Source: Gordionus sp. m RMFG-2023 (lineage: Eukaryota > Nematomorpha > Gordioida > Chordodea > Parachordodidae). Taken from it: a DNA stretch of 64,000 bases. Under the pieces are notes generated by a model. The model was not told where the DNA came from and did not search any database. It saw nothing but the letters and a program-made list of their open reading frames with translations. Shown piece by piece: positions 11,051 to 19,880 of the stretch (the first letter of the stretch is position 1; each line of letters begins with the position of its first letter). The stretch lies in assembly GCF_954871325.1 (NCBI RefSeq), contig NC_088779.1:3536846-3600845 (forward strand), in the 5' to 3' direction. A program made the translations under genes and the position numbers.

Positions 11051-11339
11051 TTATTTCATTGTAAAATTAAAATCGTTTTTTTAATAAAATTTAATCTTTT
11101 TTACATTCATTTATATTTAAAAAAGATCTTTGGTTTTTTTTTTATAAATTAATATATTCTAATAAATCATGACGTATTTTATTTTTTAAAATAGTTACCG
11201 ATTTTTTATTTATATAAACTAATTATAAAAATAATAGGCGGATAATTAAGTCAATTCAAAATCCCGGTCGAAATTTTATATTTCTACCGTAATTTTCATA
11301 TTTCTCCCGCAATTTGAAAATTTTGACCTTGCAACCCTG

Positions 11340-11830
11340 AGCGTAAAGGCAGCCAAACTTCTGTAAGCAATAAATTAAAAACCGATAATACTTAGTGAGT
11401 AATTAGTAAATTTTAATGCTTCAACCTTTTGATAGTTCATGTCAAAATAAGAAATTATTATGATTGCCATCATGCTTAAACGATAAATATAAAAGTACTA
11501 AATACTCAAAGTAAAAGTTATTACACCGGAAAAAATTTTATCAAAAATTTATATATTTTCTTCATTAGTTATGGAAGCGAATCCAAGTACATAATTTGTT
11601 CTTTATTAAGGGAAAATTGGAATTAAAAAAATATGCATAGATAATACCTATGCTCTCTAAAATAATTTTAGCCGGTCGACTTGGGCTAATTTGATTGAGA
11701 AAAGCGGGTCGGACACCCATAAAATAGGGAGTATAGGGGCGTAGACCCCATAATTTTTTTTAATTGCCCCTGAGATTGTAAAGGCTAGTGAAACCCCTAT
11801 GCTTTTCATATTTAATATATTGAATTCCAA
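11340..11830. repeat. Extra partial copy of the unit's AGCGAATCCAAGT module
   Basis: TACTCAAAGTAAAAG, TTTTATCAAAAATTTATATA, GGAAGCGAATCCAAGT (11574), ATGCATAGATAATACC and GGTCGACTTGGGCTAATTTG match unit B at 25540-25720 closely. The expected copy of this module in unit A lies at 15580-15770. Unit A therefore contains it twice, about 4 kb apart, both on the plus strand. The copy at 11574 is closer to unit B than the one at 15647 is. No gene is present. Confidence 0.7.
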
Positions 11831-12886
11831 TGCAGATAAAATCCATTACTAATCATTCATCTAAAAAAATGCTACTAATTTGATTTCATTGTTGAGTTCC
11901 ATCTTGTAGTTAGGAGTTGATAAATACCTGCCTAATTATTTTTTAATATGTCTGAGCCTTTAGCAGATTTGTCATTTATAAAAGTGGATCAGATACCTTT
12001 TAAAATCTTCATTTTTTATACTCCTTCAGCATCCACTGTTGTTATCAAATTTAGATTATGGCATGATTTTTGATGAATAGGTACCATTGAGTTGGACTTA
12101 ATTCAAGATCCTACAATAATTTAAGTCATCTTCGAAGATCACATTAATATCATAATATCTACGCGTATTTCTTCCTCCTATTATGGTAGGTATTTAAAAT
12201 TATGAATCTTCTGGAGATATAATTACATAAATATTTATAAATAGAAGAATACATTGAATTCCCTGCACTGTATAAAATGAAAGCAATTTACCAATAAGAA
12301 ATAAATATAGTAAAATTTAATCGTCCATAAAATATTCAATTGCCCTAGCTTATTATATATTAGATTAGCACCGTGCATGATGAAAAATCCATATTTTTTT
12401 TAATATTTTTTAAGGTAAATTCAATAATTTTTTTAATAATTTGATATGAATTTTGATATAATATTACTAAAATATGTGTGTAATTTAGTTAATAAAATTC
12501 AATATTTAAAATTAAAAACACTTAAATAAATACTGAAAGATTTAGTTAACAACTTAACCTTTTTTAATTCTATTATTGCTAAATATTTTATAAATTAAAT
12601 AATAATGACCATTTATTTATTTCCTAAAAAATCGTTTAAAAATTAATTTATAATAACATTAATTCTTTGAGGAAATTTTAACCATCATCAGTAATGATTT
12701 TGTAAACTATAAAAAGTATTGTGGATTTTAAAAATTTGATGTCCAAGAACATGTCTAGCATCCTATTATCATTTTGAGGGCTAATTATGCAGATCTTCTT
12801 TTTAAAGTCTTAGGTAATAGCCTTTTATTCTTAAACAAGTAATAAAAACATTAATATTAGATCAATTTATAAAGATAAATAAGTTT
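11831..12886. other. Unrecognised A+T-rich segment of unit A
   Basis: I find no ORF with a recognisable domain, no terminal repeats and no clear counterpart in the other units. Confidence 0.3.
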
Positions 12887-13430
12887 TTACTTTCTATTAT
12901 GGGTCCAACTTTCTGAGTTTCGACATGTAAAGGATATCTCTGACAACTCTGCTATTAGAACATTTTCCATCACTTCAAACTTATCTGCTATCTTAATCAT
13001 AAGTCTGGCGAGATAAATTTGTTGTACAAGAGATAGAATTTTAAAAATCATGAAAAATGATGGATTATCAACCAAGGTCATTGACTGAAATGTATAGGTT
13101 ACAACGACAATGATTTTATCAGCCAGTTTTTGAGAAATATTGGCATGTGAAATGTTATTAAATAATTTAGTTTGAATTGAATTTGTCTTTTTGGATGTAG
13201 TCTGCCATAAAAAATAATTAAGATGTTTTTCTATCTCTTTAAAACTGTTGACATTACCATTCTTATAAAATAATTACTTCTAATAACAATTCTGTTTGGG
13301 TGGTTTTGACTTTTGAAGTTATAGCTATTAGATTTTTTAACATTTTGAACGAATAAATTTATAGGCACCTTTTGTTTTTTTAACATAGTTTTCAAATATT
13401 GGATATAAAAAATTTGCATATCTATTAACA
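12887..13430 (-). pseudogene. hAT transposase N-terminal fragment (BED-type hAT)
   Basis: On the minus strand a possible degenerate zinc-finger region (NVKKSNSYNFKSQNHPNR) is followed, across a frameshift, by ADKIIVVVTYTFQSMTLVDN and then PSFFMIFKILS. Next come LMIKIADKFEVMENVLIAEL and SEISFTCRNSESWTHNRK. The series VDNPxFxxxxxxLSPxYxxPSR...LxxxLxxxxSxxxCTxxxWT is the usual N-terminal part of BED-finger hAT transposases, ending in the D/S-x-WT motif near the first catalytic residue. Here that position reads SESWT, so the D is lost. No C-terminal half or TIRs were found nearby. It belongs to a different family from the element at 8417. Confidence 0.7.
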
Positions 13431-14127
13431 GGAAAATTTTCTTTCAGGGTTGTCTGGTTCACTTACATCGATTTGAATATTATTTTGAATGGCATTTTAA
13501 ATAATTTACAAATATTTAGGTTTATAATACAAATTGAAAATATAAATTTTAAAATTAAATAATAAATTATAAGCTATACTATCTACTTTCAATAAAAGTA
13601 GCGCGCTAGAAAAATAAATAATTGGATATAAAAATAGCGTTAGCCATTGCTACCACTCTTTCATATGAATTAAAGTTATCATTATATAAAAAAGTAATAT
13701 CAATGTGCAGTAAGTAAAAATAATAATAATTGGGAGATATGCAAAAATATATTTACCAATTAACTTTTTTTTAAAATATATCATATTAAACGTTACTTAT
13801 AATTTACAAATCAGGTTTTATCTGTTCCAATAAATGAACAACAATTTTTCTATAAAAATAAATTTTAATGAGATTCCCATTTATTGTTTACACAACAATT
13901 TAGAAAAACCTTTTTAAAAATTATTTAGCAAAATAGTCTATGATTTTTATTAATAATCTGAGAAAATTAATAAAAAATTCTTGGCTTTCAGTATTTTTAA
14001 TTCCAAGTATTACAGAATAATTGTTAAAATTTACTTTTAATGGCATAAGCCATTAAAATTTATGTTGAAATTATGGGGGGGGGGGGAGGGGGGGGGGAGA
14101 GAAAGATTTATTTTTGGGTGTAAAAAT
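13431..14127. other. Non-coding stretch with a 14074-14100 G-tract
   Basis: No gene is supported. A run of about 24 G residues broken by a single A lies at 14074-14098. G-tracts of this kind also form the subterminal parts of the hAT at 52033-53815, and a C-run at 14808-14821 lies about 730 bp further on. The two tracts could therefore bracket a decayed element, but I could not match terminal repeats. Confidence 0.4.
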
Positions 14128-14309
14128 TAGAGTTGTTAAACAACTTAACTTTTGTCAACTATAAAACAGCGTAGCCATGTTTTAATCAAAAATATTCGAA
14201 TCAATCTTCAAGTTGAGACTCAACTTAGAGGTTTAATTCAATTTTTTATGGTAAAGGCCTGATTAAGCCACAGAAGGGATGGTCAGAGTTAGGTAATTTA
14301 ACAACACTA
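14128..14309. mobile_element. hAT-type MITE (182 bp) with perfect 8-bp TSD
   Basis: The left end is TAGAGTTGTTAAACAAC and the right end is TTTAACAACACTA, an imperfect TIR. The flanking 8-mers are identical: GTAAAAAT at 14120-14127 and at 14310-14317. Length and lack of coding mark it as non-autonomous, probably mobilised by a hAT transposase. Similar TTTAACAACACTA right ends recur at 19675, 23411, 34284 and 54026. Confidence 0.85.
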
Positions 14310-14990
14310 GTAAAAATAAGAACCAAAACGTCCTCTCAGTACTTATTGGCATGTGTGAAAATAAGAGACTAAAAAGAAATGGGTTAATTCATTTTTTATC
14401 ACATCGAACAAATGTTACAAGCTCACTCAATAAACTATTAGTAGCAAAAGATCTTTATTTCGCGTTTATGATTTAAGAAGCTTTATTGAGTAAATTAATA
14501 TATAATGTTGTTTTCCTAAATGCATTTGCATATTCAAATTTATTGTTTCGCGATAATGACTTCGTGTAAATACATTAGTGGTAGAAAATTCGATATATAG
14601 AATTCGGGATTTAAGTGTTTTGTTTCTCTAAAATATAGTCGCTCTAAAGTATTCGAAGTTAAGATATTCTAGGATATTTCTCGATAATTCCTTTTCTCGC
14701 TACAAGATATTCGCTATAATTTAGCGGAAAAGTGTTTCGCGCTAATATCTTCGTTAAATTGACATTAAGCGGCAATTTTTGCTTTGAAGAAGGGGGGTTA
14801 TTTATTTCTTGCCCCCCCCCACCACTTCTTTGGCTAGATATGCCGGTGCTACTTGAAAACAATAAAAGTGCTTAATTAATACCTTTCATTTCTCAAATCT
14901 CTTTGTAGATGGGTGAACGGGAAAATAAATGAGAGAAAATTAATTACAAATATGTATTATGCTAAAACTTATAATGTATAAATTCTTAAT
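14310..14990. other. Stretch rich in TTCGC motifs, no gene
   Basis: Between about 14455 and 14760 short motifs of the type TTTCGCGATAAT, TTCGCTATAAT and TTTCGCGCTAAT occur about every 50-100 bp, resembling MITE subterminal repeats. Near 14808-14845 a C-run is followed by TTTGGCTAGATATGCCGGTG, which resembles the inverse of a TGGCGTAGCCA-type hAT terminus. The minus-strand ORF at 14659-14862 is low complexity and I do not call it a gene. Confidence 0.35.
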
Positions 14991-15161
14991 ATTTGGCTTG
15001 ATATTTAGTGCCTAATTCTTCAATCAAATTAATCCCAGAAGAAATGATCAAATAAAATACACATAAAATATTTAAATTATTAAGAAGTATCAAAAATTAT
15101 ATTTTCTATCTAAAATAAATTCATTAATTTAATTTATATTTATTGGTTTTTTTAATTATTG

Positions 15162-15425
15162 AACTCTGACCCTTGAGATACCACAAATTTATTTAGTAAA
15201 TAAAATTAGAGCCTAATGATAAAATTGTATTAAATTTGTTTTTTAGTAAATATTATTATTAAAAATTGAAAATTTTAACCTTTAATCTTGACAAAAATTT
15301 ATTTGTGAAAATAGTTATATGTATAATTAATGGTATAATTGGTTATAAAAAAATTTTAAAACAAATATTATGATAGAATTGAGATAACCCTTGATGTATC
15401 AAAGTTTATAAATTTATCTAAAATA
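15162..15425. repeat. Three imperfect tandem copies of about 107 bp (unit A)
   Basis: Copies start near 15162 (GAACTCTGACCCTTGA), 15268 (TTTTAACCTTTAATC) and 15378 (GATAACCCTTGATG). Each is followed by a conserved (C)TAATGGTATAATTG-like core. The same three-copy block is present in units B, C and D, so it predates the array. Confidence 0.6.
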
Positions 15426-17224
15426 AGTTCATCATTTAAAAACAAAGTATTTTTAATAGTTTTATTAAATTTTTAGCAATAAAATTTCTCTTAAATTTTT
15501 TTTCTAAATTACTATAAAGAAAGATGAATAAATTTTTTACCCATCTATCAGGTCTCATTTTAATCTTAGCATATCTTCAAAGTAAAAATTAATACATTAA
15601 AAAACATTTTATCAAAAATATATACATTCTTAATTAGCCGTGGAAGCGAATCCAAGTAAATAATTTTTTCTTCAATTTATGGAAAATTAGAATAACGATC
15701 TGTACAGCGTGGCCCAATCCCACTTTCTAAAAATATTTTTAGCCAATCTACTTGGAATATTTTTTTATGAGCTGGGTTCCTCATATAGTTTTGCAAAAAA
15801 AAAAAAATTTAAACTTAAAATAGTAATTATTTAGACGTATTCTCTCATAAAAAAAAATAAATTATGCCTGCAGTTTTGGTCGGGCCATGCTGCTTTCTAA
15901 TTTAGATAATTTTTAAAAAATTTAATCCTCAATGTATCAATAGTTTTATGAATGAAAATCTTATCCTATGATAATAATCTTATAATTAAAAATTTTTTAA
16001 TATTTTTTATAATAGTACTAAATAATATTTCTACCGCTTGGGATCAAAGTATCATCATATATGTTATAAATATCGTAGTTATTTCAGCTAAAAGTTCTGT
16101 AGCTCCAATCCATTTTTTTGATATTCCCTGTGTAAAATACACTCCTATTTTTAACTTTTTTAATATTTCTTTTTGTTTTCAGAGTTGTCATTTTATAATC
16201 TACCACCTTGTTAAATAATAGATTATTTATAAATCATGGTTTAAGGCGTTATGTTATACTGTGATTGGACTTAATTAAAAATGTAATGTTTATACATCAT
16301 TTTCTAAAGTATTCAATATTACCGATTAATTTATTTGACCAAGTATATATATACGATTAGATGATGTATACAAAATAATTATTGAAGTTAAAAGAAAAAA
16401 AAAGATTATATTTTTTTATTCTTATATTGATCAAACCACTTATATAGTCCAAGACAACCCCTCTCGCATCAATAATATTTCACGAATGTTTGAAATTTTA
16501 TTTTTCAATATTAATATTCATAATTAAAAATTTATTCATTAAAAGAAAATATCACGTAATAAATTTTTTTAAATATTTTGTTTATATTATATGCATATTA
16601 TTTAGCTATAGCAATAATTTGCGAAAATTCGGGTAAACCATATTTAATTTATAGAGTTTGATGTAAAATAAATATGAATTATTTTAGATATGGAAATCCA
16701 GTGTGACATGAAAAGTATTTTATTGAATATAAAATTATAATTATATACGATTTCATTTTTAGACAGCGAAGGAATTACAATAGGTAAAAATTCTTAGGTC
16801 ACTTTAAAATTTATTTTACGTAATTAAAAATGTATTCAGATCAATCTGCACAATTATATCTAAAATAGATGGTTAATTTTAATATATTATATATATTTTT
16901 TAAATATATTATATAGAAAGATTATATAATAGTAAGCCAGTTAGATATGGAATTAATAGATTATTTATTTATTTTTTGAAATTTTTTAAACAGTTAATAA
17001 CAGTAAGTCTGTTAGATCTTTATAAGAATTTTTTTATATAAAACTGTATATATATTTATTTCCTAAGTATCTAGATTTGAAACTGAATATTTTATTATAG
17101 GTAAATTATGATTTTATATCATAATCATCTATGCCTAAAAAATATTTTAAGCTCAAAAAATCTTGATAGCGACAAGTAAATTAGAAAAAAATATAATATT
17201 TTGTTAAATAATAAAATTAAAATT

Positions 17225-17350
17225 ATTAGAAGTGGGAACCCAAAATGTGACACTTAACATAGGTATAAAATACTTTTGTAAAACAATGATAAAATTGAAT
17301 TTATTAAAAGTGGGAACTCAAAATGTAACTCTTACCATAGGTACAAAATT
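17225..17350. repeat. GTGGGAACCCAAAATGTGAC doublet (unit A)
   Basis: Two direct copies with a spacing of 78 bp begin near 17232 and 17310. Each contains GTGGGAAC(C/T)CAAAATGT followed by CATAGGTA(T/C)AAAA. The doublet is conserved in all four units and is among the best-preserved landmarks. Confidence 0.75.
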
Positions 17351-17440
17351 TATATTTATTACTTGTATAGTATATTTTATAATATAGTGCAAGATGATAA
17401 TCCTAGTGGTATATATATTCGAATTTTACTACATTTTAAT

Positions 17441-18888
17441 TTACGTGTTACGTGAAAAAAGCGTTATCGCCTTCTGGTTGTGGATACATTAGAGCTACGC
17501 TAGATTTTTCTCAAAAGTCCATCAAACTGGATAGTTAACTAGGAGGATAAAATAGCCCCTCAAAGGGCAACCCACGCGTACTTGTACATCTAACATCCAA
17601 GAAAAAAAAGGAATGGGCAAAACAAAAGCCTATAATTTAATTTCTTTAAGAATGGGTGGTAGCTGATTTTAAGTTAAATATCTTTATTGAAAGCTTTAAT
17701 GTTTACTATCAATGATTGAGAATATTTTCTTATCAATTGAATTTCGAAATATACTCATAAAATAAGTAAATAAATAAACTAGCAAATTTTTGAAATAAAG
17801 CGTGAAAATTCTAGTGAATAGATAAAAGCTAGTCAGTGATGAATTATGGACTACCCAACCGCAATCCCACACATCTTGTGTCTCAATTATTTTATTTTAA
17901 GGTTTAGAAAACCAAAGCTCTGCGAAGTGATAAAGAGATCTATATAGCGAAATCTTTGTATTATTAAAGATATGTAGGAGACCAGGATCTATGACGCCCA
18001 TAAAAAATATTTCTGTAAACCTTGAAAATTTATGCTGATAAACAAATGGAATTATGGCTTGATTGTTATATAAAGGTATTCGACTCACGGAAAGCAATTC
18101 TATTAAAAAACATAAAAACTTTGCCACAACTTTCGCCTGGTTTATCCGTGAATGAAGTATAATGTAGTCAAAAACCATGGGAAAAAAAAGCGCTCCGGGG
18201 TTGGATAATATCACAGCAGAATATCCCACAATAGCACCTATGATAAAATCTTCCTATCTATTTGCCCTCTTCAATAAAATATGGGAGAGCGGAACTTCTG
18301 CAGTGGACTGAAACAAATCCTACCTGTGTAACTTCCCTAAATATAAAGACCACATTTAAGGATTACTGAGCTATAGCCTTCTCATTTTTGTGGTTCTCTC
18401 GTAAAAGCCACAATCATATCATCTGCACCTCATCTTTTCCCAAAAATACATATGCTAGGCCAAACAAAAAATTTACTGGAGCCCAAATAAGCTCAGAAAA
18501 AAATAATCATACAGAAAACAAATACAAAGATACCTTCCTATTTCACATTTATAGATTTTAGCAGAGCTTCTGAGAATGTTAATCATGCAGCTTCGTTGTC
18601 AGAGTGTGGGATAGACCCCAACATTATACAGATCTTTAAATCCACTAAATACATACTGTTGTATACTTCGAAACCAATGATGAAGAATATCCCCTTCCTT
18701 CATGGTAAAGAAAGGAGTAAAACAAGACTAAACTATCGCCGCTCCTAATTATAATCATAAATATAAAAACATGAGAAGCACTGGACGGCCAATGAAGTAT
18801 ACGTAATCAAATGAGACGCTATGTTTTGAAAAGCAAAATAATGACGTCGTTGTAATATCCAAAAATATAGCTTTGATTTAGCAATAAT
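17441..18888 (+). mobile_element. Non-LTR retrotransposon (LINE) fragment inserted in unit A
   Basis: Units B, C and D pass directly from AGTGGTATATATA to the AATTCATAGAAATAAGAG-like sequence. Unit A has about 1.45 kb in between. The insert is richer in G+C and carries reverse transcriptase motifs on the plus strand. No poly-A tail or TSD is obvious. It is not the same family as the LINE at 4870-7732. Confidence 0.75.
18175..18885 (+). pseudogene. Reverse transcriptase fragment of a second LINE family
   Basis: The opening frame reads KKSAPGLDNITAEYPTIAP and YLFALFNKIWESGTSAVD, the RT finger region. After several frame changes come TFIDFSRASENVNHAASLSE and CGIDPNIIQIFKS (about 18540-18650), where motif A keeps its aspartate. 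Then comes MVKKGVKQD followed by a stop (motif B, about 18700), and NNDVVVISKN near 18835-18865, where the family has ADDxVxxS (motif C). The catalytic pair is damaged. No endonuclease domain is recognisable upstream. This is a 5'-truncated or internally decayed copy. Confidence 0.7.
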
Positions 18889-19880
18889 TCATAGAAATAA
18901 AAGCCAAACCCATAAAAAGAGATTATTCCGACATATGATTTCAATCGATATTATTTATTATATGCTATGTATGTTTATATTAATAATCCACATTTAATTT
19001 TCTAACATTATATAAATGATTTGCCATATTTTATATAATATTACAGTAAATGAAATATCAAGTATAATCAATGAAATAAATATCTGATAATTTAATGGAA
19101 ATTTTTAAAATATGATTAAAGATATTGGAGTACAACAATTAAGTATAGTATACCTTATTTTATATTTTTTTGTTAAATCTTATTCTTAATCCAATATTTC
19201 AATATTATAATCTTATAATTTTAAAGATTTAAACTTAAATTAAATTATAATATTAGTGGTATTATTAAAAAGAAATATCAAATTTCTATATTTTTGCCTA
19301 ATAAAAAAATATTCAGTGGTCTCGTTTGTAAAAACCAAAAAAAGGTCTTATAAGTTAATATTTGTTGTAAAATTAATTTATAGAATTAAGCTATGAATAA
19401 ACATGGATAATCAAGATTAAAGATTATCCGAACTCTTATAAGAATTGTAGTGAGGTTACATATTTTTATGCCGTCTAAAGGATATAGGCTCAATGGTTCC
19501 ATCTGGTATTGTTTTTAAACAGCTCGATTTAAGCCGATTCGGCTAGCTTGATATTTTAACCAGAAAAATGTTACGCTTAGTGAAACTTCGAGTCTTGGTA
19601 AATATTTTTTCTGGATAAAATATTGAGTTAACCGTTTTTAAAAAATAGCTCAAATCAAGCCCTTTAACAACACTACTATCTGGTTATTCATTTGGCTTCT
19701 CTGTAGTTATTTGAATAGAGACCATGTCTGGAGTATCCTCAAGTTATAAGAACAAAGATTGAACAATGTCATAACCTAAATGATGGCTAATTATTGCTCA
19801 TCTGATAAAAAGTTACCTAGTACAATTAATAGTGACTCAAACCATTCGCGACCGCTTATTTACACTCAAGCTTAATAAAA
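18889..19880. other. Unit A terminal part, non-coding
   Basis: Shared anchors are ACATTATATAAATGATTTGC, TACAGTAAATGAAATATCAA near 19040, TTTTTGCCTAATAAAAAAAT near 19290, and TTGCTCATCTGATAA near 19795. No gene is present. A small MITE lies at 19507-19675. Confidence 0.6.
19507..19675. mobile_element. hAT-type MITE (169 bp) in unit A
   Basis: The left end is TATTGTTTTTAAACAGCTCG and the right end is CCTTTAACAACACTA. Flanking 8-mers are CCATCTGG (19499-19506) and CTATCTGG (19676-19683), one mismatch. The inner part has AACAGCTCGATTTAAGCC facing TAGCTCAAATCAAG, extending the inverted repeat. It is the same family as the element at about 62217-62440. Confidence 0.75.

Larger units (their letters stand above)
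8417..11339. mobile_element. hAT transposon, copy 1 (2923 bp, complete ends, dead)
   Basis: The left end is CAGGGTTGTCATTT and the right end is the inverse TTGCAACCCTG. Flanking 8-mers are AGCTTAAA (8409-8416) and AGCGTAAA (11340-11347), an 8-bp TSD with one mismatch. Subterminal DNA carries several CCCGCAA/TTGCGGG-type motifs at both ends. Inside are a plus-strand transposase relic (about 8700-10110) and, unusually, a second partial transposase relic on the minus strand (about 10270-11020). The same arrangement is found in the copy at 43047-46007. The different target sites show independent insertion. Confidence 0.9.
14991..17440. other. Unit A 3' half, non-coding
   Basis: Colinear with unit B 24990-27030, unit C 39180-41500 and unit D 59300-61640. 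It holds the three-part repeat at 15162-15425, the AGCGAATCCAAGT module at 15647, GAGTTTGATGTAAAA near 16657 and the 78-bp doublet at 17225-17350. The 88-codon ORF at 15952-16218 is broken in unit B and is not called as a gene. Confidence 0.6.
1..19880 (+). repeat. Tandem macro-repeat unit A (about 19.9 kb)
   Basis: First unit of a head-to-tail array. Anchors in order are: a segment with ATGGAACTTTAATAGTGTAT near 80, a GC-rich island near 212-335, GGAGCTACTTTAG near 546, TTTAGATGGTAGATAT near 1155, ATGTTCCGTGGAATAGG near 1501, ATACCGTCTACAATATG near 1674, CTATATAGAATGCAACC near 2510, AATTAGCCGAGTT near 7767, GGAAGCGAATCCAAGT near 15647, the GTGGGAACCCAAAATG doublet near 17232, AGTGGTATATATA near 17405, and TTGCTCATCTGATAA near 19795. 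The same series recurs in the later units. Unit A is the longest because it holds the most private insertions. No ORF is conserved across the copies. Confidence 0.8.

Noticed and set aside
15952-16218. 88-codon ORF in the 3' half of unit A
   Set aside because: The unit B counterpart (about 25868 onwards) is interrupted by stops. The peptide is hydrophobic and A+T-driven with no known domain.
17897-18229. 110-codon minus-strand ORF
   Set aside because: It overlaps the LINE RT fragment, whose plus strand gives recognisable RT motifs. The minus-strand peptide resembles nothing.
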